Part shown: one piece after another, positions 44,543 through 57,654 of the stretch
How positions within the stretch are numbered: the first letter of the stretch is position 1
How the letters are laid out: the number at the start of each line of letters is the position of its first letter
NCBI RefSeq assembly: GCF_041381155.1
Contig: NC_091134.1
Span: 58,187,467 to 58,251,466 of the forward strand
Direction: 5' to 3'
Length of the DNA: 64,000 nucleotides
Source of the DNA: Argopecten irradians
Lineage: Eukaryota; Mollusca; Bivalvia; Pectinida; Pectinidae
The notes under the pieces: generated by a model
Database searches by the model: none
The model's input: only the letters and a program-made list of their open reading frames with translations
Told to the model about the DNA's origin: nothing
Position numbers and translations under genes: made by a program

Positions 44543-47500
44543 AAACTTTTCTTTTAGATATTCAGCATTGACCTTTTCTTCGTGTTCGAAATGACGCACG
44601 GTTCCCTTCCGTTATTACTCAACCTAGAATACCCTTTGTCTAGTTCTCTATTGATTTAATTATTTCCTTTGAACTCATATCTATAAATTCGAATTCATCA
44701 ATGGCATTGTATGTTGTATGGATAGCTTCAGCTCCGACTACTTTTTATTTACTGTATTGTTAAACTTGACTGAACAACGCGTCGGTATCAAACTTGTTTT
44801 CCGCTTTTTTCGCTTCAGTTTCACATAAGTCAGTTTTTTCTTTGTTGAAAAACTCTGGCTTCTGAACTATGTCATTAATGATATTAGAAGGAGTATTAAC
44901 GTACGGTTCGTAATTAATAGTCCTTTTTGTGTCCTCATCGGTCGTAGTTGAGTCCTCATCTGTGATATTGAATGCATTCCCTGATACAGGATCCGAAGTA
45001 TCTTCGTTACTAAAATGTGGGAAAGCGAAAGACATAGAAGCTGAACATCTCTGATGACCTATTCTGAAAGTGGAAAATATTGAAATTAATGTTTCCTTTT
45101 GAACTGCTATTCAATGAACTAATTGATTACATGATGTTCGATTCTGAGCATTAATTCTTGCGTACTGTAAACCAAAAGGATGCTGCTATTAAATTTCGCG
45201 AATTTCATTTGAAAACAAGTTCGCGAAGACCAAATTTAGCGGATTGCAAAATCAAATGAAAATTACTACCAGTAAATGTGATGTAGATGGCAATTAGCGG
45301 ATATAAACTTTCGCGAATTTACTTAGATCGCTAAATTTGCGAAAGTAAATCGCACGCGAATGAAAGTTGGCTTACAGTATGTGGGAATTGGTATGAGTAA
45401 GCTGATCTGAAAAGATACGCAGAGCATTACTAATCTGTCGTAGATTGTGAACTTGAAATAAGTGAACTATATTATACAATAATATATATATTTTTTCTTT
45501 TGTTGCCAATTTGATTAAACATATTTTTATTTGATTCATCAATTATATTAAAAAAATATTACTTATTCACAAAGAATCTATGTGTAAATGCAATGAGATA
45601 TCGACTAAAAGCGATGTGATGCTTCAGTACGTGATAAATGTTTAAAGATTAATTCCCATTTTACTCCTCCATGATAAATTTCTGTCTGACTTTGTAGATA
45701 TACTTTCACATTTTAGGTTGATTAATCGAAGGTTATGTCTGCTATTCCGTTTTTAATTTCTATTTGATGTTGTTCGCATCCCTTGTTCGCATGACTTGTA
45801 TTGCATTAACAATTGCTTTAGTTTAGGAAAATATATCATAAGGTCACACAGAAGCATTAGCAAAGCACAGCAGACATCAAAAACATTAATCTTCTGAAGT
45901 AGACAAGCAAAAAGTTAACACAGACATTTATCGTAATTTTCAAAGGATATGGTTGAAATGACCATTTACATATCACACAGGTCAATTTCGTCCGAGGCTT
46001 ACAAATATTGGACACATACAAAGCTTCATCACGTCCGTTGAGAGAACAACCAACTTAATAATTTTACATAGACCACAGTGTTAAAGTTTATTAAGGTTTT
46101 GTAATGTATTATTAAAACCACTGAATATTAGTTAGCTACTGTGTTCAATAATTACAGCCTAGGTTCTCATATAACACTAGATAGAAAAAAGTGTGGGTCC
46201 TACTGCTCAAAATCGAACCAGAGTAGCCATTTTGAAATGAGGTGCATTCGACAACCGCAAAATCATGAAATTCTAATGTTTTTACCTATTCATTTATCAA
46301 AATTGATATTTTGAACCTAAGTTTCATTCTGAATATTCCAAATTCAAATCATTGTTATTTAGGAATAATTACCTGTCAGAAAACATTTTTATTTTGAAAT
46401 TATTAACCACTCCCCAATCAGTGGCCGGTCAAAATTCTATCCTGTGCTCAATCTGCACATGGGGCCGTTTCTTATGGTCCTTTTTTTCATTTAGTTGGTT
46501 GTTCCCTTGAGTCCCATTAAAACGGTCCCACTGTACAAACGTATTTACCTCAAGTTATCGTGTCCAAATGGATAACTAAACAAGTCGATGCATGACACCA
46601 TAAATCGACGAACAAAGGACTAAGAAGGACTAAATAAGGAGAAACGTCTGTCGTAAAGTTTTAGTATACTTCAATTTTAAAACATATTTAAGTCATAAGT
46701 ACACATTTAAAAGTTTGCGAGATGTATCCAGTGTCCTTTTAAAATAACCCTTCAAAGGAATTTTGATTTCTAGAGATGGTATTATAGTTTAGATAGATGT
46801 GCATATTCAGATAAAAGAATAAAACAAATATGCATTAATGAATATCGAGCAAGTGATGGAAAGCTTAATGGTTTGACTCAATCGACTGATAATGTAATTT
46901 ATTACACTCATTTCCATTGGTTAGATCTTTGAGGTTGCTTTTTCCATAGACCGAAAGAATTAAACCTATTCTTCCTCCTTAACACAAGTAACGCATAACG
47001 TAAGTGCTGAATATCTAAAGCGAACATAACAGAATAAAATAATTGCATATAATATTGTTAATATGTTTCTTTACGCATGATTTATAATTATTTTTTTCTT
47101 TGTTTTCATACCAAATCTGGCTTTCTGATTGGCCAATACTTTTTGCATATCACTATGACAAAAAAAAAATCCGAGCATGGCGCAAAACCCCGACGTTATT
47201 GTGACGTCACAATAGAAACATTGACGTTCCGTATTGATTCGGAAAAAGAATCCCTTGAAAAATCACTAGAATGGTGCGTTAAAACATACCATATTTAAGC
47301 AAATAGATTATAAGATTAATTTCAAGCATTGATATCACTATTTTTTAAATTTAATCGGGTTATGAAAAATATTGTTTGCAAACTTTTGCGAGAATCTGCT
47401 ACGAATTCCACGATAAAATTAAAAAATAGTGACATCAATGTTTAAAGCCACACTATACGTAATTATCAACAAAAAGTCAAGTTAGATTCGACCCCGATAT

Positions 47501-47998
47501 TGTTAGTATTTGCAGATGTCGTTGAAATTAAGTTATATCAAAGAATATTTATATTGATTTCTAAATAAAATTGATACAGCAGTTGTTGAAAGACAATATT
47601 TGTAAAGATGTCTTCATTTTAAACTGGTCGCCATAGAAGTTACGATTGTAGCCGAACGGAAGTATAAAAGTTCATGACCCGTTCTTGGGACAGACGTTAC
47701 GTAGTTATGGTAGTCACATGACGTTCTCGGCAACGACTAACTTCGGCTTGTTTTGGGACCCACCTAGCGATGTTCAATATTTATTTGAATTTTATCAAAA
47801 GTTTCCGAATCATTAACGTTCATCTTGACTTCGATTTAGTCCATTCTCATGATTTACAACAGAATTTTTTCAATATTTTTCTAAATCAACTAAATCATGG
47901 GACTTTATATGAAAAGGAAATAAATGAATCCGACTTTAAATTTCAGCGGTAAGACTTACATTTTTAGTCGTTTCTCTCCTATAAATATATGTTCCTCC
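44543..47998 (-). pseudogene. Damaged duplicate of the gene 4 cytoplasmic exons
   Basis: Second copy of the 25.7-29.2 kb exons, about 18.8 kb further along. The N-terminal part of the tail is preserved (MSFAFPHFSNEDTSDPVSGN onward, 45035 down to 44760), but an inserted A in GTTAAACTTG stops the frame after DALFSQV. A shortened T run and a 2-base insertion near 44650 add further shifts before TIYNAI and GYSRL. The 54-nt upstream exon is intact near 47.95-48.00 kb. Either a young pseudogene or the second haplotype of gene 4. Confidence 0.6.
45060..47940. other. Gene 4 intron, block A copy 2
   Basis: Mirrors 26263-29141 with small indels; no exon recognised. Confidence 0.4.
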
Positions 47999-49796
47999 GG
48001 TTCATGTACATCCCTGAAATTATAAAAAAAAAAATTTATTATTTAACAGATTTATATATATAAAAATATGTCAGTATGACATGAAAAGCCACTGCAACAA
48101 CAAACTTCGATTGCTAATTCATCTTAAAAACAATCTATCCTACAGATCCGATGCTACGAAACATGTGTGCCTTATTTTCATAAAGTGTACTATAAATCTA
48201 CCGTATTTCACTGGAGACTGGATTTTAGCAATGGGGTAATAAAAAATGTCACCGATTCTGTTTGTTTTATCGACAAAGACAAATCACGTAGTAAACAAAT
48301 GTTTGTGTTTGTAGTTTCTGCCATTTAGTTCAAGTTAATTCACGTGTGATTTATTTTAATTATTAAGATTTAGGAATTGTGGGCAGTGCTCATATTTAAC
48401 TGAAGGTTATTTTTGACCAAATACATCGATAAATGTTTCCATGTTCACTGTTTTCACTTCAAACCGGCATGGTCAACACATTTAGAGTTCATATGGCTTG
48501 TATTTTTTTTACATAATTTTTCGATATTCGTCATTGATGCACATGGTTTCTGCAGTCGTGGATTCTAATTCAATACAATAATTACTTAAAACATCTACTT
48601 AAGGCATTTTAAAAGTTTAAAATTATGTTTATTTGTACGTAACATACCTGTAGTTAACGATCAGTTGGAGAAACCATGCTTTACTTTGCAGCCGCAGTGT
48701 TTTGTTTACGCAGTAAGTATAATATGATTAGCCGCAAAGTTTCGGATTTTACTCTGGATACAAAAATACTTGCTACGATGTTTTAAAGAATTTAATACGT
48801 GCATTAATCTCTGAAATACTATCAAACTATCGTCGTATCAATAGCAATACCGATCTAATTCCCAAGTACGACTCGGTGTGAAAATGTGAAAGCATGGCTT
48901 CAACCCGACGCCATTTCCTACACTATTGCCAGCGACCAAAACTAGGTCATCGTCTGAGCTACATACCGACCAGGAAACATGCTGATTATACAGAAAAATA
49001 CATCACGAAAATCCCATTTTTATTTGTGATCTGAAAAAATACCAAGTAATGATTATAATAATATGAACAGGTTGGAGACATGCTTAACTGTCAATACCGG
49101 AAGTCAGCAGATGCGCACGCAGCAACCGGAGATGGGTCCAACACGCACCTACATGTATCTTAATAAAGCCATTAGCTACTTTAAAAATATGCTTTTACTA
49201 GCTGTTGTATGAAGATATCCTGGAGCAACCCTAATAAATAAATTAAACTTCGCTTCCCATGTATTCCATTTTTTTAGATGTATGAGGCAAAGAAGTAATT
49301 TCAACCGAGTGGAAAAAAAATTTTGTCAAATTTTCGAGGCGATCTGCCCCTTTATCATATCAAGACACACAAAACGAACACGAATACATAATATGATACG
49401 AACAGTAATACGGGACAATGAAAGTAGATAAATATTTAGCTACACAATGGAGTGCAATAAACCCTTCGGCAAGTGGCAGTCGAAGTCCGGATCTTCGAAA
49501 GTGTAGTCATGATATGTTCGCAGAACGCTACAGTATGAGCGGTGACTGGAAAGCGTCAAGCGTCAAAGCCGTCAAATGTGTGGCAAAATATATATGTAGT
49601 GCTCATTTGTATAGGATACAAATTAAGTCGCTTTTCTCCAAGGTGTGTGCAAAGGAGCAAAATCCTAAATTTAGTCGCCTTTTACCGGCATATGCAAAGG
49701 ATAAAAAAAACGTAGAAAAGAACGGAAAATGCTGGAAATGGGGATTAGTAATTGAAAAGCGAGTGATCAATAGATGTCAATTTGTAATATATATTA

Positions 49797-50770
49797 TTAG
49801 TTATATAGTCAGTTACTGACCCCCTATAAAGGCATAGAGGGTCAGTAAGATTTATAGGGGGCGAGGGCGTAGCCCGAGCCTCCTATACTTCTTACTGACC
49901 CTCTATACCTTTATAGGGGGTCAGTAACTGACTATATAACGAATTTATCGCATCGAGGACCATTTATTTGTTTCATTAGATCTTTGTTTCCTATTTGTTT
50001 TCTCAAGAATCTGATATCAAACCTGATCCATGCTGGCGAAGTATACAACAATCGCCGCATTTTTAAATATTTGGCCTACACAGTAGGCCTACGTATTTAT
50101 TTACATGTATGTATTTCTTTCCAGAATCTGCAAATAACTGTATAAGGAACCTGAAGAACAATACTGAGTAATTCATAAATCAACAATAATTCGACATTCC
50201 TAGTGCACAATGGGCCTACCTCAATGCGACATCAGAATGGTTGTATATTGAAAGCATCACAAACAAAAGTGACACAAACATCCATCCAACATTTATAGCG
50301 CAGACTCATGATCATCTCTGCATTCTCGCTGAGTTAATCACTTAAAGTAATGCCGATAAATTAGCTGTAGAGTGAGGGTTGATAGATCTAAAGATACGAA
50401 CCCCTCCATTTGTTTATGGTCGCAGTCAAGAAAACGCTTGAATTCTTACGTTTGACTTTCACCGCGTCATCAACTTTCAAACTGGCGTAGGGGAAGCAAC
50501 TCGTATTTAAAAAATGCGTTTCATTTAACTTGAAGTATTAAAACGATTTTAAATGAATTTTACATAAAAAAAATAATAAGTAAAATATATTTTTACGATA
50601 AAGAAATGGTATATTTAGTTGAAGAGAATGTGTTAAAATTTTGAAGCGAGGGCGACAGCCGCCATATTGCACCATAATAAAATTTACTGACCCCCTATAA
50701 AGTATTAGGGGGTCACCACGTGACGGCTCTCCGCCAATCATTTGGGGACATTTCTGTCCGAGGTGCGATA
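49797..50770. mobile_element. Copy-2-specific insertion, ~975 bp
   Basis: Absent at the matching place in copy 1 (30950-30970). It opens with a 140-bp hairpin (GTTATATAGTCAGTTACTGA ... TCAGTAACTGACTATATAAC, 49799-49941) whose stem carries CCCCCTATAAAG and GGGTCAGTAAG, and near its right end TTACTGACCCCCTATAAAG recurs at about 50683. The interior has no recognised gene. Confidence 0.7.
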
Positions 50771-50781
50771 AATATATATAT

Positions 50782-52100
50782 CTAACGTTCGTTAATGCCT
50801 TTGGGATAGCGGATCTGTAGATAGGTAATCCAGAATATCTCCCTCGATCGACGCTTGGTTTGTGTCCAGTAGGAACAGTGCTCAATTGCAATCACTTGCA
50901 TGTCTTTCCAAATATGGCTGGATAAGTTGCAATGTCTGACAACCGGATAGTCAGGTTTGTTCTGCATGATAGTCCAGCGGTGATTGTTGATTATGACGTT
51001 GAGTGGACCGCAGGTTTCCCCAACGTGTCGCATTGTGCATTTCCTACACGAGAGGAGGTAGATGACATTGCTGGATTTGCATGTCAGGTTCTGTCGGATG
51101 TTGTATGCTTTGTTGTTGATTGCACATTCAAATGTGTCTGGATGCTGGGTATGGACATATCATGCACCGTTTATTGTTGCATTTCTTGAATGAACCCGTT
51201 TGTGCAGCAGAAGCAAGAAGAGGAAGTTTGCTGCTCACTACAAGGTCTTTCACATGTTTTGGTCTGCGGTAGGCTAGTAGCGCTGGCCCTGGGAAAATAC
51301 GCCTAAGTTTGATGACTCAATGATTTTCCAGTGGTTCCTAAAGATAGAAGGGAGATGTGGTAAGTTAGGATAGAATGTTACCAAACAGGGAACACGTTGA
51401 GTGGCAGTTCTGGTTTTGTATTCGAGAAGATTGGCTCTATCTAGGGCGCGGACCTTGTCGATTTCTTGGTCGATCAGGTGTGATTTGTATCCTGTGGCAT
51501 TTCATCTCTTCGCACCGGCGTTCGCAGGTGGTATTGTCAGACACTATGCGTCGGATCCGTAAAGCTTGTGAATAGAGAATGCTTCTGGTGGTATGCGAGG
51601 GATGACAACGGGTGGGACGGAGGTATAGATGAGAATCAGTAGGTTTGGAATACAAGTACTAATGGCCCTATAGACTAAGATGGATCTAGTGTCTAACAAT
51701 ATATTGGTATCTGATGATATATCGGCAGTGATTTTGATGGTATTGTGGAATGTGTTGGCATGTTCAATAAATTCATCGAGATACTGTCGGTTGGAGGTCC
51801 GTTTGATTTCAATATGGTCAATGAATCTGAGCCAGCTGAAAGGTTTGATTGTTGCTGATGTTAAGACCCCCGTCCTGCAGATTCAAGGTGTCCCATAAAT
51901 ACATTGGCATACGAAGGAACCATCCTTGTGCCCATAGCTGTTACGTGCAGTTTGACAATTGAAACATAGCTTAGATATCTAAAATTGGAGGTAGAAAAGA
52001 GGTAGTCCTGTACACTTCCCGAATAGTAATCACTTGCAATTTGTCATGGTTAGTCTTCATACCGTTATTTTAAAGTTCTCTACTAAAATATCTTTAAAAA
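50782..52100 (-). mobile_element. Duplicate Penelope-like element remnant
   Basis: Same fragments and the same breaks as 30972-32290, so it was copied with block A rather than transposed. Minor differences, for example LYLRPTRCHPSHTTR in place of LYLRLTSCHPSHTTR. Confidence 0.85.
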
Positions 52101-53282
52101 ATATATTCTTCTACGTCTTTTGTGATTTAAAATATTAGTCAATACATGAGAGCGTATTGTCATCACCATAAGGGATCAAGATCAAATAGAAAAAATATGA
52201 AAAAGCCAAATTCCTAAAGAGCTTTCCTGCCACCCACATCTCAAACAATAGCTCATTGTTCAAAATTCTTGTCTGCAATGCCTTTCTTCCTTAATGCCCG
52301 CGTCACACTGTCCCGATATTTATATCCGATGGCCATACCAATATGAAATTTTCAATTTCGGGTGAAAATCGTCCCGAAGGATGTCTTACCCGACGTCTTC
52401 ACCGAAGTGATAGCCAATGAAAATATTCCAATCAAACACGAGGTCAACGCGAATATGTGTTTTTATAAGGATGTAGATACGAAGGCTTAATGAAGGACAC
52501 ACGAATGCTGAGCGAAGGTGACACAATGGCTATGCGACGTCGTGTTGTAGATACGATGCGCGTACGAAGCCAATCAAATATCGTTTAAGCTCAAACAAAT
52601 ATATTGGTTTAATCAGATGATAATAATAATTCAATTAAATCAAATTGGCAGTTAAAATAAAATGTTGTAGAATTTGTAGAAAAAATATTTTGTCATGTTC
52701 AAGTTTCATATGCCATAACTGGGCGACAATTTTGACATGCTGTTTTTTCTTCACTAGTTTTTTGAAAACCACAACTTTTGAAAAATCCATTCAAAATCAT
52801 ACAAAGGCATGGGGAAACATGTATGATGCCTCATAAACATTTGCAACAGCACAGAATTTATGTACTGTAATAATTCTTGTTTTTTCTGCATTATTATTTT
52901 TATGATGTATGCTTAGATGAAAACATATTTGAAGAAGTCACGTTATAATTATTAATATCGCTGTAAAATGTGAAATAAAATTGCAGACCACAACTTGGCT
53001 TCTTCGTTTGATAAAAAGTACTCATTTCATTGCATTTTAGACCTAAATAAATTCATTTTGAGCTCTTATTTGACTTTATAAAGTTAAAACCTATGCATCG
53101 TAGGTATTGTAATAATCGAAATATTGATAATTTTCAGTGGTGGATATCAATAAAATCTCTTCTTGATTCGTGAGCATGCAAATTACGGCACATATAACTT
53201 TAAGTCTTATAGTTTCAACGTACGCGTAATCTTGAAAAAGTGTAGGATTGTTATATTAATTAGATATCTTCAAAAACTCAGA

Positions 53283-53342
53283 AAGAGAGCTTGTTTCATT
53301 ATTAATTTATTTTGAAAATAAATTAATAATGAAACAAGCTCT
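53283..53342. repeat. Perfect hairpin unique to copy 2
   Basis: GAGAGCTTGTTTCATTATTA and its inverse ending TAATGAAACAAGCTCTC surround GAAA. In copy 1 (36838-36872) only the right arm exists, so the left arm arose as a local inverted duplication after the block was copied. Confidence 0.8.
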
Positions 53343-53893
53343 CTACCTGCAATGGTTGTTCATCTTGCTCTCAAAGTTGAAATAATAGAAGAAATGTAGA
53401 TGTCTGCTTTTTCCTATTTATCATCATCATAACATATTATTTCTGCTGTTACCGAGGATGACTGAGAAAGATACTCTGGTGAGTTTCGTACAAGTGTTGA
53501 TATGAGCGACTGAAATTATGTTGTCTTCAAGACGGTCATACGAGGGCTTCACGTAGTCGTGTTGCCTTCTTAAGACCATCGTGTTTCCTTCGTTTTGCAT
53601 TCGTGACTATATATGTGCCTATTGTCGCCGATGATTACACGATGGTAAGACGAAGAAGACACGAATTGCCAAGATATCCTCGCGATTGCCTAACCGAAGG
53701 GCAAGATGAACACACGAATTCAACACGAAAATGAACCTTCGTATGGTGTTTGGGCATTTTTTTGCCATGCAAAAGATTTTGGCGTCACTCATGAAGTTAC
53801 TGTCTAAGCATGAGAAAGTTCCCCGGCGATCTTACGATGCTAAAGATGGCCTCGCGAATGGCCCGATGCGCTCACGATCAGTGCCGAATTTGG

Positions 53894-53988
53894 AAATATT
53901 CTTTTCGGCACAGTATGACGCCAGCATAAGAAAATGACGAAGATGACGATAATAAGCCATGGAACGTCATCAATCTGCCCACTTATAA
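53894..53988 (-). pseudogene. Duplicate TM exon without splice donor
   Basis: Counterpart of 37558-37629. The acceptor CTCTCTAG and the sequence ISGQIDDVPWLIIVIFVIFL are present, but the segment with the donor and the T run is absent, so the frame runs on into CWRHTVPKR and then intron-like sequence. Which of the two copies is ancestral cannot be decided from these two alone. Confidence 0.45.
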
Positions 53989-55560
53989 CTAGAGAGAAAT
54001 GAAACAACTTCAGACAATGAGTAAATGCAGATTTATTATACATTAAGGTATCAATAACACAATACTGCGTATATCTGGAGATAATGCAATGGAACGAATT
54101 CTCCATATTGATATTAAAAACATGTAAAAAAAAAAGTTGTAAACCGAGGATGGATAAATTCTGTCTTACAAAATTGACTTTTGACAATACTGTTTTCAGT
54201 AAATGAGTTCACAGAATCAAAGTTAAATTGAATTGATTAACAAAAGCGTTTGACTTATGATAACCCAAATATTCGATGTAACACAAAATAATTGAAATTG
54301 TCCGACAGAATATTTGTTTGTTGTTCTTATCTACTGACAAATGATAAACTGTATGTCTCATATAGTCATATTTTGCATATTCTGGTAATTCAAATTCCTT
54401 TTTTTTTGTTTTTTTTTTGTAATGGTGCCTCATCAAAGGGGATGTTGGAGGAAATATTGTAACACGGGAAAACTGCGGCTAACTGGTTATTTTGAACTTT
54501 TTAAAATGATGAAGGATTTCACCTGGAGAGGAAACCTGTTTTGTTATTTCATGGTCGGAATACACTTTCTTTGATTATGCCTTCATTTGTGTGGTAAGAA
54601 TCACTATTGATATTGCAACGTAAAGCTAAATGGCCCGTGTCTATATATAAAAGTCTTTCGTTCTATTTTGAGAGTTAATTGAAAACCTCATGTTCATATT
54701 TATGACGCAATGCTATCGGGTATTTCCATTTCCATTGTTGATTGGTTACTATGTAATGACAGCAACCTAATATCCTAAATAATACTAATCTCAGCTATAT
54801 GCTTACTATTAAAGGTTTTATGGCTTATTTCAATTCCTCCATTTTCTATCAAACCTTGTTTGAATTCTCGTTTGTAATAATCATAATACCGATATGACTA
54901 CTCGCACAAATAAGCGGCATACATGCATGTACATGTATACACCTACATGCACACATTCAAGCTATTATTAATGTATACGTGAATACGATTTATACATGAA
55001 TATGATTTATACGTGAATATGTTCACCATGTGGCATTAATTATTACAGTTATGTTATCAAATAACTTAGCTGTGACTGTAGTTATAAGGATTATTACGTA
55101 TAGCATTGTTATTAATGTCATGTTCGGCATGTTGATACACACACGTCAATCTGTTTAACTATATGTTTTCAATGTACCGTATACGAGTATCAATCCGCTA
55201 ACTATATTTGAATGCAAACGTTATTAATAACTTCTTTAAGGACGTTCCTCCATGCTAAAACAGTCACCTGTCATACTTGTAATATGATTTTAGGCAAAGT
55301 CCATCTGAGAGTGCAGCAGTTAATCCATTCTTTTGTTAATACCAAATAGAAATACATAATTGTTGTGAATGCAGTTTAAAAGCCATGTAATAAATGAAGG
55401 ATTTATAACGGCGAGAGAATTATCTCCCCTTACCCATCAGACGATCTATGCCATGTGTTTTGTTGTTTTCAGTGCATATACATTATGCGCATTGACTTTC
55501 TGTACTGCTAGAAATCAAGTTTATACTAGAATCATAACCTTGCTGAATTACTTGTATTAA

Positions 55561-57652
55561 AGGTAGGTTTCACCCTACCAAATAAATATGTTTTATAAAA
55601 TCTGATAAACGGAAGAAAAGGTGAAAAAAAAACAAATAAGCTCAATTCAATTTCTTAATGCGTATGAGATTGAACAAATGTGTCTTAAATACAAAATTGA
55701 AGGAAATCCTTGATTTATTACAATGTCTGGATGATGACAGGATAGTATGCAAATGAATTAAAGCTGCGATGGATTGTGTTGTCGAAGTTTTGCGCATGCG
55801 CATTGTTACGCAGTAAAAAGTAAACAAAATAGCTGAACGAAAGCGTGTGATAAAAAAATATATCTAAATCGGCAACAAAGAGGAGGATATTAGAATGGAA
55901 TTGGTAGCACCCTAGGATATCTATAGGGAATGGAATTCTGATATGGCATGTAGCAATAGCAGAAACAGAAGCCACATCTCAAGCGGAACTCTCCCGGATT
56001 CTTTTGGGGCTCGTGTTGCACCTGGTGAGTTAAATTTCAACACATATGCCAGCGCACATACAGCGGCAGACTAGCTAAATATATGGCTGATGTACAAAGC
56101 TAGCGAGCGTATGTAAATAACTTGTATCGTTATAGATTAAATGCTATGTATAAACAATCCATCACACTTCGATTTGTTGTTTGTTTGATTTTTTTTACTA
56201 AACATTTTACTAAACATGCCGTGATAAGACTGTCACTTCTATCTGACATTTTGTTGCACGCTTCCGTTTGTTGATGCGGCCTCGTTTTGGAAAAAAAATA
56301 CGCCATGTTCTATGTAAAGCTTGACTTCCCTATTTTTAGAGGAGTATTTTCTTCGGGCTAGGCAACTGACCATCCATATTGTTCGCTGTATGCTTTGGAA
56401 ATGATCTGAAGATTATATATTTGTATAGGGTAAATTTCAATTTCGTACGTAGTCTTTATATTTCATTGAGCGAAAGTTTATATCAAGAAAAACAATATTT
56501 AGCTTAGAATACTTCTACTTTCAATTTATGCAAATATACGTGACTATGGCCACAAAGAATAACCATGCTTGTGTGGAGTAATTCCGCTAAGAATATATAT
56601 TCTATGGGGCGCGTTAATAAGCGCTCCGTATTGAATATATTCTTAGCGGAATTGCTCCATTGGTTTCGCCAAATGATATATAAAGTTTACGAAATTGAAA
56701 TTTATCCTATACAAATATATAATCTTCAGATCATTTTCGATGCATACAGCGAACAATATGGGTGGTCAGTTGCCTAGCTTGACCAGGAAAATACTCCTCT
56801 AAAAATAGAGCGAAGTCAAGCTTACATTGAACATGACGTATTTTTTCCAAAACGAGGCCGCATCAACAAACGGAAGCGTGCAACAAAATGTCGGATAGAA
56901 GTGACAGTCTTGCCATGGCATGTGAAGTAAAAAAAACCACCAACAACAATTCGAAATACGATGGGTTGTTTATACATATCATATAATCTTTCACACTTCA
57001 AGTTATTTACATACGCTCGCTAGCTTAGTACATCAAACATATATGTAGTTAGTCTGCCGCTGTTTTGTGCGCTGGCATATGTGTTGAAACTTAACTCACC
57101 AATCGCTGAATCGCTGTGGTCGGATCGCTGTAAGCTAGTTCTAGCTTGTGAAGATCCATCGTGGTCATTTAATTTAAACACGAGTCCCAACAGAATCAGG
57201 GCGAGTTCCACTTGAGATGTGGCTTCTGTTTCATCTATTGCTACATGCCATCTCTGACTTCCATTCCTTAGAGATATCCTAGGGTGCTACCGATTCCATT
57301 CTAATTTCCTACTCTTTGATGCCGATTATGATACTTTTTTTTCTCACACGCTTTCGTTCAGCCATTTTGTTTACTTTTGGTGCGTAACAATAATATTAAT
57401 GCGCATACGCGAAACTTCGACAACACATTCCATCGCAGCTTCATTTGCATACAATATTAATCCTGTCAGCCTGACATAGTAATAAATCAAGGAATTCCTT
57501 CAATTTTGTATTCAAGTCACATTTGTTCAATCTCATACGCACTAATTAAAAAATTAATTTGAGATATCTTTAATATGTTTTTTCACCTTTTCTTCCGTTT
57601 ATCGGATTTTACAAAAAATATATATTTGGTTGGGCGAAACATACCTTTAACA
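55561..57652. mobile_element. 2.1-kb palindromic element with ~1-kb arms
   Basis: Left end GGTAGGTTTCACCCTACC and right end (inverted) GGTATGTTTCGCCCAACC. The arms align over most of their length, with shared blocks such as GTTTGTTGATGCGGCCTCG, GCGCATGCGCATTGTTACGC versus its right-arm form, and the centre near 56615 (CCGCTAAGAATATAT / ATATTCTTAGCGG). Right arm, minus strand, has a coding-like segment (57211-57100: ELALILLGLVFKLNDHDG, SLQRSDHSDSAIG) ending at a GTGAGT donor; in the left arm the same segment is broken. Confidence 0.8.
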
Positions 57653-57654
57653 TA

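Larger units (their letters stand above)
43425..53169. repeat. Segmental duplication block A, copy 2
   Basis: Partner of 24640-33378. Its left end joins directly to the truncated inverted transposon at 43419 and lies only a few bases outside the gene 3 start exon homologue. Its right end at TGATTC (53164-53169) continues straight into block B, preserving the empty transposon site. Confidence 0.95.
53164..56807. repeat. Segmental duplication block B, copy 2
   Basis: Partner of 36726-40262. Several copy-specific changes: a hairpin at 53283-53342, loss of ~25 bp at the TM exon donor, loss of ~130 bp near 53.53-53.58 kb, and an extra ~110 bp at about 55.96-56.08 kb inside the palindrome arm. Confidence 0.9.

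Noticed and set aside
53840..54187. 115-codon frame as a complete membrane protein
   Set aside because: It is the TM exon with its donor deleted, running into intron sequence on both sides.
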